A DNA stretch of 23,171 nt from JBCBWG01 sp964579305 (GTDB taxonomy: Bacteria > Pseudomonadota > Alphaproteobacteria > Rhizobiales > Hyphomicrobiaceae). How positions within the stretch are numbered: position 1 is the first letter of the stretch; the number at the start of each line of letters is the position of its first letter. Below the pieces are notes generated by a model, which searched no databases, was not told the origin of the DNA, and worked only from the letters and a program-made list of their open reading frames with translations. Shown one piece after another: positions 7,310 to 15,076 of the stretch. The stretch is from assembly GCA_964579305.1 (NCBI GenBank), contig CAZOGY010000050.1, positions 1 to 23,171 on the forward strand. Direction: 5' to 3'. The position numbers and the translations under genes are program-made.

Positions 7310-7414
7310 CGCCGCCGTCCTTGTCGCTGTTGAAGGGCTGTCTGCTGGGTGCGCGGACCGTAACAAGGGCGCGCGTGATTGCAACTTTGGGCTGTCGCGG
7401 CCTATCACAAGCGC

Positions 7415-8185
7415 ATGTTCATGGATGCTGGCGAGCTCTGGGACTTCTATAGCCGCCCGCTCGGCCACACGGTCCGGCGGGTGCTGGGCACGCGCGTGCG
7501 TGCGCGGTGGCGTCACATCGAGGGCGAAACGCTTGTTGGACTTGGCTATGCGGCTCCGTTTATGGGGTCGTTCCGCGGGGAAGCACGTCGCATTGGTGCC
7601 CTGATGCCGGCGGAGCAGGGCGCGGTGGTGTGGCCGCATGCCGGCGACTCCATGACTGTGATCGCGGATCTACAGAATTTGCCGCTGAGCGATGGGTCCG
7701 TCGACAAGCTCCTCGTTGCCCATTGCCTGGAGTTTTCAGAGGCCGTGCGGCCGCTGCTCGGTGAGATCTGGCGCGTCTTGGCGCCGGAAGGGCGAGTGTT
7801 GTTCGTGGTGCCGAACCGCTCCGGGGTCTGGGCGCGGATGGATGCAACGCCGTTCGGCCACGGCCGGCCGTACTCGCGCGGTCAATTGGAGCGGCTCTTG
7901 ACGCAGGCGCACCTGACGCCGATCGACTGCTGGTGGGCGCTGCACTGGCCGCCCATGGAACGCCAAATCATCATGAAGTCGGCGGTTGCGCTGGAACGGC
8001 TTGGGGCGCGGGCGTGGCCGCGCTTTGGCGGCGTGATGTTGCTTGAGGCCGGCAAGGAAGTCGCTGCGCCGACTGGCAAATTGAGCCCGGTGCGGTCGTT
8101 GGCCGATCTGATCACGGTCCCGGGTACGGCACCGGCCGGGGCCGGCGCACCGTCATCGCGCGGTGAGGCCCACAAGGGCGAATAG
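7415..8185 (+). CDS. Class I SAM-dependent methyltransferase, substrate unknown
   Basis: A 256-residue methyltransferase of the Methyltransf_11 type. The start MFMDAGELWDFYSRPLG resembles an alphaproteobacterial family found beside gloB (recalled). The SAM site is degenerate: VGLGYAAPFM stands where a GxGxG loop would be. Later elements are clearer: DLQNLPLSDGSVDKLLVAH (residues about 88-106), then EIWRVLAPEGRVLFVVPNR, the usual post-motif hairpin. The ATG at 7415 is chosen over a TTG at 7379; no strong ribosome site supports either, and 7421 is also possible. It is divergent from gloB and its last 33 bp overlap the 3' end of egtD on the other strand. The acceptor substrate cannot be predicted. 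Confidence 0.87.
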   Translation: MFMDAGELWDFYSRPLGHTVRRVLGTRVRARWRHIEGETLVGLGYAAPFMGSFRGEARRIGALMPAEQGAVVWPHAGDSMTVIADLQNLPLSDGSVDKLLVAHCLEFSEAVRPLLGEIWRVLAPEGRVLFVVPNRSGVWARMDATPFGHGRPYSRGQLERLLTQAHLTPIDCWWALHWPPMERQIIMKSAVALERLGARAWPRFGGVMLLEAGKEVAAPTGKLSPVRSLADLITVPGTAPAGAGAPSSRGEAHKGE

Positions 8186-9121
8186 CTCGTCGGCGTCGGT
8201 CCAAACCTGACTGACGACCCAGCCGGCGTCTTGGGCGATTTCTTCAAAGCCCGCGCGCGTATACTTGCGCGAGCTTTCTGTGTGGATCGTCTCGCCAGCA
8301 TTGAATGCGAACGTTGCGCCGCCGATTTGCACGGATTGCGCGGTGCGGGAGACGAGGTGCATCTCGACGGCGGAGGCCTCCTCGTTCCAGCGGGCGTCGT
8401 GGTCGAACGCATCGACGTCGAAGTTGCCGTCCAACTCTCGGTTGATGCGATGCAGCAGGTTCTTGTTGAACGCGGCCGTGACGCCGGCGGCATCGTTGTA
8501 GGCGGGCAAAAGGCGGTCGAGTGATTTTCTCAGATCGATCCCGATGACCGCGCGCCCAGCCATGTCAGGCGTCGCGGTATGACGGTGCATCCGCTTTAAT
8601 AGGGCGATGGCATCGGCCGGTGCGAGATTGCCAAGGGTCGAGCCTGGAAAGAACGCGCCGCGCGGGCCGGCTGCCGGCAGCGTTTCTGGGAGGTCGAATT
8701 CATTGGTGAAATCGGCGACGACGGGCTGAATCGCAAGGTCGGCAAAACGCGTGCGCAGGCGCGCTGCGGCTGCATCGAGGAAATCGCCGGCGATGTCGAT
8801 TGGCACGTACAGCCGCGGTGTCTGCAAGGCTGCGAGCACGATCTCGGTCTTCAGGCTTGCGCCTGCGCCGTACTCAATCAGCGTGGCGCGTTCGCCGAAG
8901 AAATCGGCGAGAGCGTTGGCGTTCGTCTTCAAGATACTGCGCTCGGTGCGTGTCGGATAATATTCCGGCAACCCAGTGATTTCTTCAAAGAGGGCCGAGC
9001 CGCGATCGTCGTAGAGCCAACCGCTCGGCACCGTTTTTTGAGGCCGCGCGAGCCCTGCGCGCACATCCGCCGCAAAGGCTGCGCGCTGGTCGGCGGCGGT
9101 ATCTCCCACGAGGGCGTTCAT
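8153..9121 (-). CDS. egtD: L-histidine N-alpha-methyltransferase EgtD
   Basis: Trimethylates histidine with three SAM to give hercynine, the first step of ergothioneine synthesis. The 322-residue length matches the family. Visible hallmarks are YDDRGSALFEEITGLPEYYP (residues 37-56), which includes a tyrosine of the histidine pocket, the SAM motif LIEYGAGASLKT (81-92), PIDI (107-110), and GIDLRKS with LLPAYND downstream. The C-terminus ends SRKYTRAGFEEIAQDAGW followed by LFALVGL. It starts 10 nt after egtB, and its TGAGGAGG ribosome site (9127-9134) overlaps the egtB stop codon, so the two are translationally coupled. The frame runs open upstream into egtB to 9523, but the ATG at 9121 has the ribosome site and the right length. 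Its stop lies inside the convergent methyltransferase gene. Confidence 0.96.
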   Translation of the reverse strand: MNALVGDTAADQRAAFAADVRAGLARPQKTVPSGWLYDDRGSALFEEITGLPEYYPTRTERSILKTNANALADFFGERATLIEYGAGASLKTEIVLAALQTPRLYVPIDIAGDFLDAAAARLRTRFADLAIQPVVADFTNEFDLPETLPAAGPRGAFFPGSTLGNLAPADAIALLKRMHRHTATPDMAGRAVIGIDLRKSLDRLLPAYNDAAGVTAAFNKNLLHRINRELDGNFDVDAFDHDARWNEEASAVEMHLVSRTAQSVQIGGATFAFNAGETIHTESSRKYTRAGFEEIAQDAGWVVSQVWTDADELFALVGLTAR

Positions 9122-9131
9122 GGTGGCCTCC

Positions 9132-10421
9132 TCAGGCGTCTTTGGCGAGACGCAAGCCGCTGAACTGCCAGCGTGCGTTCGGTGGGAAGAAGTTGCGGTA
9201 GGTCGGTCGGATGTGGCCGTCGGGCGTGCCGCATGAGCCGCCGCGCAAGACGAATTGGCCGCACATGAACTTGCCGTTGTATTCGCCGACGGCGCCGGGT
9301 TCGGGCCTGAAGCCGGGATAAGCGGTGAACGGACTGCGCGTCCATTCCCAGACATCGCCAAACATTTGGCGGGGCGCGGCTGATGCTTCGCTGCTCTGTG
9401 CAGCTTCGGCTGGCTTGGGGCGGAGGCGGCCGCTGCCGGCGAAATTGCCAGTGCATGGCATGTCAGCGGCGACCACCTCCCATTCGGCCTCGGATGGTAG
9501 CCGGCACCCGGCCCACTGCGCAAACGCGTCGGCCTCGAAATAGCTCACGTGCGTGACGGGCGCGGCGGGGTCGAGCGGCTGGGCGCCGCGCAAGGTCATG
9601 CTCCACGTCTCGCCATCGCGGTCAAACCAATAGAGCGGCGCGGTCCAGCCTTCTGATTTCACAGCGGCCCAGCCGTCCGAAAGCCACAGCAGGGGATCGC
9701 GGTAGCCGCCGTCGGCGATGAATTCCTGCCATTCGCCGTTGGTGACGAGCCGGTCGGCCAGTTGGAACGGCTGGATCAGCGTTTGATGGCGGGGGCCTTC
9801 GCAATCGAAGGAAAAGCCGTCGCCGTCGAAACCCATCGACAAGACGCCGCCGTCGTAGGCATGCCAGCGCTGAGCGGCCGGGCCATTTTCGGACACGGCA
9901 AGGGGTTCTGGGTCTTTGTAGGCTGGACGAAGCGGGCTTTGAGAAAACAGGTGAAGGATATCGGTGAGGAGCAGTTCCTGGTGCTGTTGCTCGTGATGGC
10001 AACCCAATTCAAGCAGCGTTGCGACATCGCTTGAAAGTTCGTCACGACACAGGTCGTCGAGTGCGGCATCGACATGGGCCCGATAGGCGAGAACGCGATC
10101 GAGATGCGGCCGCGTGATCATCCCGCGCCTTGGCCGGGGCTGACGGTCCCCGATCGTCTCGTAATATGAGTTGAACAGATAATTGAATGACGGATCGAAT
10201 GTCTCGTAGCCGGGAGAATGTTCCGCGAGCACCATGGTTTCGAAAAACCACGTTGTGTGCGCGAGGTGCCATTTGGCCGGGCTTGCATCGGGCATCGATT
10301 GCACCGTGGCATCCGCGTCGGACAATGGCGCGGCCAATCGCAGGCTCGCTTGGCGCACGCGGTGTAACAGGTCATGGATGCTGGACGCAGCCTGCGCCCT
10401 GGCGGGGGACGAGATTGCCAT
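9132..10421 (-). CDS. egtB: Ergothioneine biosynthesis sulfoxide synthase EgtB
   Basis: Non-haem iron enzyme joining hercynine to cysteine or gamma-glutamylcysteine with O2 to form the sulfoxide. From the ATG at 10421 it has 429 residues, typical of EgtB. The N-terminal DinB-like domain carries the three iron histidines: H55 in AHTTWFFE, and H143 and H147 in HHEQQHQE. The C-terminal FGE-sulfatase-like domain shows GGVLSMGFDGDGFSFD, LPSEAEWE, FGDVWEWT and the ending RNFFPPNARWQFSGLRLA. The frame is open to a GTG at 10568, adding 49 residues of low-complexity sequence; a GGAG lies 9 nt before the 10421 ATG. It is followed by egtD after 10 nt and preceded by metW on the same strand. No egtA, egtC or egtE is in the window. 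Confidence 0.94.
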   Translation of the reverse strand: MAISSPARAQAASSIHDLLHRVRQASLRLAAPLSDADATVQSMPDASPAKWHLAHTTWFFETMVLAEHSPGYETFDPSFNYLFNSYYETIGDRQPRPRRGMITRPHLDRVLAYRAHVDAALDDLCRDELSSDVATLLELGCHHEQQHQELLLTDILHLFSQSPLRPAYKDPEPLAVSENGPAAQRWHAYDGGVLSMGFDGDGFSFDCEGPRHQTLIQPFQLADRLVTNGEWQEFIADGGYRDPLLWLSDGWAAVKSEGWTAPLYWFDRDGETWSMTLRGAQPLDPAAPVTHVSYFEADAFAQWAGCRLPSEAEWEVVAADMPCTGNFAGSGRLRPKPAEAAQSSEASAAPRQMFGDVWEWTRSPFTAYPGFRPEPGAVGEYNGKFMCGQFVLRGGSCGTPDGHIRPTYRNFFPPNARWQFSGLRLAKDA

Positions 10422-10533
10422 TTCGCGAACTCCGGGGGATGGGGATGTCAGCTCGATGAGCTTGGATCGCGCCTGTAGCGCGATATCTGAGGGCGGGACC
10501 ACCGCGCTCTGAGGGGCGGTCGTTGCGCGACAA

Positions 10534-10597
10534 AGTTCACCAAGCGAACTGAACAATGCAATGCGCACAGGCGAATTTCGTTCCGAAAGGACGTCAA
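10534..10597 (-). promoter_or_regulatory. Possible egtB promoter and operator region
   Basis: The minus strand has TTGACG (plus 10592-10597), five of six bases of a -35 box, but no good -10 box at the right distance. The following spacer contains an inverted repeat TTTCG-TTC-CGAAA (10576-10588), and further on AGTTC-N7-GAACT (10534-10550). The arrangement would allow egtBD to be expressed separately from metXW and would place the transcript start near 10562, favouring the ATG at 10421 over the GTG at 10568. Weakly supported. Confidence 0.25.
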
Positions 10598-10702
10598 GAG
10601 TGTGTCATCGGTGTGCCGGAAATGGCGGTGCGGCGTCCCGCCCCGGCGATGCGAGCAGTTGAGCCGGCCTTTGGCGGCCCTCAAACGCCCGTCAATCGCG
10701 CT

Positions 10703-11389
10703 TCAATCGCGCTTCATCAAGAAGACGGCCTTTTCGCCGAAGACATTCTGCAGCCGCAGTGAGCGGTTGATCGGCAGGCGTTGTCCCGTCGTCGAAAACG
10801 CAACGGCTTGCACGACTTCTGCGCCGACCTCTTTCACAAGATCAGAAAAGTCGACGATCGTGCACAAGTGAGCGTCGGGGCTCAGATACCAAGGTTCCGG
10901 CAGGTTGCGGGTGCGCGGCATCCGGCCCGTGAACATCAATTGGGTGCGAATGCGCCAGTGGCCGAAATTCGGGAACGACACGATTGCGTAATTGCCGATC
11001 CGCAGAAGGTTTTCCAAGACCGTCTTGGGATAACGCGTTGCCTGGATCGTCAGTGACAGGATGGCGTAGTCGAAGGCCTTATCGGGGTAGTCGTTGAGGT
11101 CGATGTCGGCATCGCCCTGGATCACAGACAACCCTTCGGCCACGCAGGCGTTCACCTTTTCGCGCGTCACTTCGATGCCGCGCCCGTCGACATTACGGCG
11201 ATCCTCCAGCAGTCGCAAAAGTGCCCCGTCACCGCAGCCAACGTCGAGCACGCGTGCGCCTTCGCTGACCATCTCCGAGATTAGAACATGGTCCGGACGG
11301 TGGCCGTCGACGGCGTAGTTCACGCGTTTCAGCATCGGGTCGGGTCGCTCACGTTTTTGAGTTTCGCGTGGCTGTCGCCACGGTTGCAT
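10703..11389 (-). CDS. metW: MetW, methionine biosynthesis methyltransferase-like protein
   Basis: MetW is a class I methyltransferase-fold protein encoded with metX and needed for efficient homoserine O-acetyltransferase function in many proteobacteria. The protein has 228 residues from the ATG at 11389, or 210 from the ATG at 11335, which is nearer the family norm; neither has a clear ribosome site. Motif I VLDVGCGDG is at 47-55 (long numbering), followed by DADIDLNDYPDKAFDY, the LSLTIQATRYP stretch, SFPNFGHWRIR and the C-terminal LPINRSLRLQNVFGEKAVF, all typical of MetW. It starts 36 nt after metX on the same strand, so the two form an operon. Transcription could continue into egtB. Confidence 0.95.
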   Translation of the reverse strand: MQPWRQPRETQKRERPDPMLKRVNYAVDGHRPDHVLISEMVSEGARVLDVGCGDGALLRLLEDRRNVDGRGIEVTREKVNACVAEGLSVIQGDADIDLNDYPDKAFDYAILSLTIQATRYPKTVLENLLRIGNYAIVSFPNFGHWRIRTQLMFTGRMPRTRNLPEPWYLSPDAHLCTIVDFSDLVKEVGAEVVQAVAFSTTGQRLPINRSLRLQNVFGEKAVFLMKRD

Positions 11390-11425
11390 CGGGGTTGGGC
11401 AGCTTTGTTCGCCAAGGATTAAGGC

Positions 11426-12628
11426 TCAATCTGCGCGTTCGGCGATCCCCCTGCGCCGGGCGCCGGAATCAAGAAAGCCGGTGACGGTGGCAAACATCTC
11501 CGGTTCGTCGAGCAGGAACGCGTCGTGGCCCTTGTCGCTTTCGATTTCAACAAACGACACGTTGGCTGCAACGGCGTTGAGCGCGGTTACGATCTCTTTT
11601 GACTCGCGTGTTGGGTACAGCCAGTCGCTTGTGAACGAGACGACGCAAAAGCGCGTCTTGGTCCCGCGGAAGGCGTTTGCCAGGACGTCGTCGTGCTCGG
11701 CAGCAAGGTCGAAGTAGTCCATTGCGCGCGTGATATAGAGATAGCTGTTGGCGTCGAAGCGGTCGACGAATGACGAACCCTGGTGGCGCAGATAGCTTTC
11801 GACCTGGAAGTCCGCGCTAAACGAAAACGACATGTCCGTGCGGTCCTGCAGGTTGCGGCCGAACTTCCGCTGCAGAGCGTCTTCGGAAAGATATGTGATG
11901 TGCGCGGCCATGCGCGCGACGGCCAAGCCGCGCCGTGGGTTCGTGCCTGCGCGTAAATAGCGTCCTTCGTTCCAGTTCGGATCGGCCATTACGGCTTGCC
12001 GGCCGACTTCGTGGAACGCGATGTTTTGAGAGGAATGCCAAGCCGCCGTCGCGATCGGCACCGCGGCGTAGACCCGTTCGCTGTGGTATGCTGCCCAGGC
12101 CAGGACCTGCATCCCGCCCATCGAGCCACCGATGACCGCGAAGAGCTGGTCGATCCCGAGGCTGTCGATCAGGCGGACTTGCGCTGCGACCATGTCGCGA
12201 ATTGTGATGACCGGGAAATCGAGACCGTAGGCGTCGCCGGTCTGCGGGTTGATCGAGGCGGGGCCCGTTGAGCCAAGACAGCCGCCGATCACGTTTGCGC
12301 AGATCACAAAAAAGCGGTCGGTGTCTACGGAGCGGCCAGGGCCGACCATTGTTCCCCACCAACCGGGTTTGCCGGTCATGGGGTTGGGGTTTGCAACGTG
12401 CTGGTCGCCGGTCAGTGCGTGGCAGACAAGGATCGCGTTCGATTTGTCTGCGTTCAATGTGCCGTAGGTCTGATAGGCAACCTGGAAGGGACCGAGCGAC
12501 TTGCCGGACGCCAACTGTAGCGGTTGATCGGCGGGGAACTGCGCCAACAGGCTCGTTGGCGCATTCGCCTCATTCTGGCGCCGCGTGGCCGGCAAGGGTT
12601 CATTGCGCACTGCGGCCTCAGAGATCAT
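11426..12628 (-). CDS. metX: Homoserine O-acetyltransferase MetX
   Basis: Acetylates (or in some lineages succinylates) L-homoserine, the first committed step of methionine synthesis. The alpha/beta-hydrolase fold protein has 400 residues. The catalytic triad is readable: S169 in GGSMGGMQ, D335 in FTSDWLYPT, and H368 in SDKGHDAFLL. Other family blocks are CHALTGDQH (69-77), GPGRSVDTDRFFVIC (96-110) and NVIGGCLGSTGP (112-123). The ATG at 12628 is chosen; AGGAG lies about 11 nt upstream, a long but tolerable spacing, and the open frame to 12784 lacks family similarity. It heads metX-metW and is divergent from hisC across a 346-bp spacer. I looked for a SAM-II riboswitch upstream and did not see its core. 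Confidence 0.96.
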   Translation of the reverse strand: MISEAAVRNEPLPATRRQNEANAPTSLLAQFPADQPLQLASGKSLGPFQVAYQTYGTLNADKSNAILVCHALTGDQHVANPNPMTGKPGWWGTMVGPGRSVDTDRFFVICANVIGGCLGSTGPASINPQTGDAYGLDFPVITIRDMVAAQVRLIDSLGIDQLFAVIGGSMGGMQVLAWAAYHSERVYAAVPIATAAWHSSQNIAFHEVGRQAVMADPNWNEGRYLRAGTNPRRGLAVARMAAHITYLSEDALQRKFGRNLQDRTDMSFSFSADFQVESYLRHQGSSFVDRFDANSYLYITRAMDYFDLAAEHDDVLANAFRGTKTRFCVVSFTSDWLYPTRESKEIVTALNAVAANVSFVEIESDKGHDAFLLDEPEMFATVTGFLDSGARRRGIAERAD

Positions 12629-12974
12629 GGACTTTGCAACTCCTGATACGCATCGCGCCGCATCGCCGGTTTGGCTGCCTCGCCGTTGCGCTGAAGCGTA
12701 CGCCAACCACGCCGGCGCGGTTCGCGCGACAGATAGCGACTTGGCCGCCATTGCGCCAGTTTTCGAAAACGGCGGCATTTTCAATCGGGGCGCAACGTGC
12801 CACGCCGGAATTGCGTTCGCGGCCGTGCGCGCCTAACACTCCCAAGCTTATGCGCGTTTCGCACGGCCCGCGGTGTCAAAGCCGGAGCGGTGCCAAGCCG
12901 CGCGTGATCGTGTGAGGCTTGAATAAGCGCACAAACGCCAGCCAACGCACTGTTTTCAATTGCACGGGACTGCC
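12629..12974. other. Divergent regulatory region between metX and hisC
   Basis: A 346-bp spacer that must hold promoters for metXW (minus) and hisC-tyrA-chaC (plus). The outstanding element is the 12-bp palindrome at 12759-12770. A perfect TTGACA occurs on the minus strand near 12875-12880 but the best -10 is 20 bp away. No SAM-II riboswitch core or T-box features were seen. Confidence 0.55.
12759..12770. promoter_or_regulatory. Palindrome, candidate operator
   Basis: GTTTTCGAAAAC is a perfect 12-bp palindrome, A/T-rich in a GC-rich spacer. GCCGCC (12744-12749) and GGCGGC (12771-12776) lie around it but asymmetrically. It is 131 bp upstream of metX and 205 bp upstream of hisC. A regulator of methionine or amino-acid genes could bind here; this is inference from position and symmetry only. 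Confidence 0.4.
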
Positions 12975-14090
12975 ATGACGCTTGCGAACGTATTGCCAGA
13001 ACCAAGGCCCGGCATTCTCGATATCGAAGCCTACGTGCCCGGATCGAGCGCCGCTGAGCCTGGCGTGAAGCCGATCAAGCTGTCGTCCAACGAGACGCCG
13101 CTTGGGCCATCACATGCCGCTGTCCTGGCGTATCGCGCGTGCGCCGAAGACTTGGCGCGTTACCCTGACGGATCTGCACGTGAGTTGCGCGAGGCGATCG
13201 GCGATGTATACGGGCTTAATTCCGATCGCATTGTTTGCGGGGCCGGGTCCGATGAGTTGCTCAGTTTGCTTGCGCAGTCCTATCTCGGCGCTGGCGATGA
13301 AGCGATCTACACGACCCACGGTTTTTTGGTCTATCGCATTGTTATTCTTGCGGCTGGTGCCACCCCGGTCGTGGCCCAAGAGACCGATCTTACCGCTGAT
13401 GTCGACGCGATTCTGGCGAAGGTCACCGATCGGACCCGGATGGTTTTTCTGGCCAATCCGAACAATCCAACGGGGACTTACATCCCAATTGACGCGTTGC
13501 GGCGACTGAGAGCGGGGCTGCCGGACCGGGTCCTGTTGGTGGTTGATGCGGCCTATTGTGAGTACGTGCGCGCCAACGATTACGAGAGCGGGCTTGAACT
13601 CGTCGCGACGACACAGAACACTGTTATGACGCGAACTTTTTCAAAGCTCCACGGCCTGGCTGCATTGCGGCTGGGCTGGCTCTATGGGCCGCCGGCTGTC
13701 ATCGATGTGCTCAACCGTGTGCGTGGCCCATTTAATGTGACGCAGCCGGCAATCTCGGCCGGGGCCGCCGCCGTGCGCGATCGCGCTCACCAGAACGCGG
13801 CGGTGGCGCACAACGATCAATGGTTGCCGTGGCTGAGCGCGCAACTGCGTGACGTCGGCCTGCACGTCACACCAAGCGTGGCCAACTTTATTCTGGTGCA
13901 TTTCGACCCGGCGAAGGCCGGTGCAACAGCAGCAGACGCGGATGCGTTCCTGCGCGCGCGCGGCATCATCGTGCGGCGGATGGACGGTTACGGTCTGCCC
14001 AATGCGCTGCGCATCTCCATTGGCACGGGGCCTGAAAATGAAGCCGTTGCAACCGCCTTGGCGGACTTCGTGCAGCAAGGCGGGCTGTGA
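12975..14090 (+). CDS. hisC: Histidinol-phosphate / aromatic aminotransferase HisC
   Basis: PLP-dependent class I/II aminotransferase converting imidazole acetol phosphate to histidinol phosphate, and often also acting on aromatic keto acids. The 371-residue protein has the family motifs LSSNETPLGPS (36-46), GAGSDELL (89-96), FLANPNNPTGT (158-168), VVDAAYCEYV (189-198; D191 contacts the PLP nitrogen), the Schiff-base lysine K224 in TRTFSKLHGLAALRLGW, and R232. The ATG at 12975 is chosen over a TTG at 12960. Its stop overlaps the start of tyrA by 1 nt, and tyrA is prephenate/arogenate dehydrogenase, so a role in tyrosine or phenylalanine transamination is as plausible as histidine synthesis. 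It heads hisC-tyrA-chaC. Confidence 0.93.
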   Translation: MTLANVLPEPRPGILDIEAYVPGSSAAEPGVKPIKLSSNETPLGPSHAAVLAYRACAEDLARYPDGSARELREAIGDVYGLNSDRIVCGAGSDELLSLLAQSYLGAGDEAIYTTHGFLVYRIVILAAGATPVVAQETDLTADVDAILAKVTDRTRMVFLANPNNPTGTYIPIDALRRLRAGLPDRVLLVVDAAYCEYVRANDYESGLELVATTQNTVMTRTFSKLHGLAALRLGWLYGPPAVIDVLNRVRGPFNVTQPAISAGAAAVRDRAHQNAAVAHNDQWLPWLSAQLRDVGLHVTPSVANFILVHFDPAKAGATAADADAFLRARGIIVRRMDGYGLPNALRISIGTGPENEAVATALADFVQQGGL

Positions 14091-15076
14091 TGGCCGTGCT
14101 TTTTCAAAGGGTTGCATTGATCGGCCTTGGACTGATCGGCTCGTCGATTTCCCACGCTGCGCGTCGTGGTGGGTTGGCGGGCGAGATCGTCGGGGCCGCG
14201 CGTACGGCAAAGACGCGTGAGGCGGCTCAGCGGCTCGGCCTTGTTGCCCAGGTTCACGACAACAACGCGCAGGCCGTCGCGGGCGCCGACCTCATTGTTT
14301 TGTGTGTGCCGGTTGGCGCATGCGGGGCGGTGGCACGCGAGATTGCGCCGCATTTGAAACCGGGCGCCGTCGTTACTGATGTGGGGTCGGTCAAAGCTTC
14401 GGTTGTCGCAGCGGTCGCGCCGCATTTGCCCGAGGGCGTGCATTTCGTGCCGGGCCACCCGATTGCCGGAACGGAGTATTCCGGACCGGAAGCGGGGTTT
14501 GCGGCTCTGTTTGACGGGCGCTGGTGCATTTTGACACCGCCGGAAGGCACCGATGCGCAGGCCGTGGCGCAATTGAAGGCCTTTTGGGAAGGGCTTGGCT
14601 CATATGTGGAAGTGATGGCGCCGGACGATCATGACCTGGTCCTGGCGATTACAAGCCATTTGCCGCATTTGATCGCCTATAACATCGTCAATACGGCTGC
14701 CCACCTGGAGCGTGTTCAAGACGCTGATGTGATTAAGTTTTCCGCTGGTGGCTTCCGCGATTTCACGCGCATTGCCGCCTCAGATCCAACGATGTGGCGC
14801 GACGTGTTCCTCAACAACAAAGAGGCGACGCTGGAGATGCTTGGCCAGTTTTCTGAGAATTTGGCTGAGTTGCAGCGCGCCATCCGGTTTGGCGACGGCG
14901 AGACATTGTTCCGGTTGTTTACCGAGGCGCGGGCGATCCGGCGTGGCATTCTGGATGCGGGGCAGGATGTGGCCGGGCCCGATTTTGGCCGGATTGCGCC
15001 GGCCGCCCAATCGGAGAAAGAAAGAAGCGGCATCAAACGGGCCGCGGACGCCGTTGACCGCAAGAGCGGGTCGTGA
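14090..15076 (+). CDS. tyrA: Prephenate/arogenate (cyclohexadienyl) dehydrogenase
   Basis: Oxidatively decarboxylates prephenate or arogenate with NAD(P) in tyrosine synthesis. The 328-residue protein begins with a Rossmann fold, VALIGLGLIGSSI (8-20), then CVPVGA, DVGSVKASV, and the active-site block FVPGHPIAGTEYSGP near residue 120, followed by the helical dimerisation domain with ITSHLPHLIAYN and GGFRDFTRIAASDPTMW. No chorismate mutase or ACT domain is present, matching the alphaproteobacterial TyrC type. The ATG at 14090 overlaps the hisC TGA by 1 nt (TGATG), a sign of translational coupling; GTG at 14087 is one codon earlier. Its own stop overlaps the chaC start. Confidence 0.94.
   Translation: MAVLFQRVALIGLGLIGSSISHAARRGGLAGEIVGAARTAKTREAAQRLGLVAQVHDNNAQAVAGADLIVLCVPVGACGAVAREIAPHLKPGAVVTDVGSVKASVVAAVAPHLPEGVHFVPGHPIAGTEYSGPEAGFAALFDGRWCILTPPEGTDAQAVAQLKAFWEGLGSYVEVMAPDDHDLVLAITSHLPHLIAYNIVNTAAHLERVQDADVIKFSAGGFRDFTRIAASDPTMWRDVFLNNKEATLEMLGQFSENLAELQRAIRFGDGETLFRLFTEARAIRRGILDAGQDVAGPDFGRIAPAAQSEKERSGIKRAADAVDRKSGS

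Noticed and set aside
7310..7639. Upstream extension of the gloB frame by 110 codons
   Set aside because: It is antisense to the divergent methyltransferase, and GloB has its full normal length from 7309.
9122..9523. Upstream extension of the egtD frame
   Set aside because: It lies wholly inside egtB in another frame; the ATG at 9121 has a perfect ribosome site and gives the family length.
12268..12915. 215-codon plus-strand frame over the metX start and upstream spacer
   Set aside because: Arg-rich, no motif, antisense to metX for part of its length.
12629..12974. SAM-II riboswitch upstream of metX
   Set aside because: Expected from relatives, but the GCTAAA core and the pairing pattern are not found on the minus strand.
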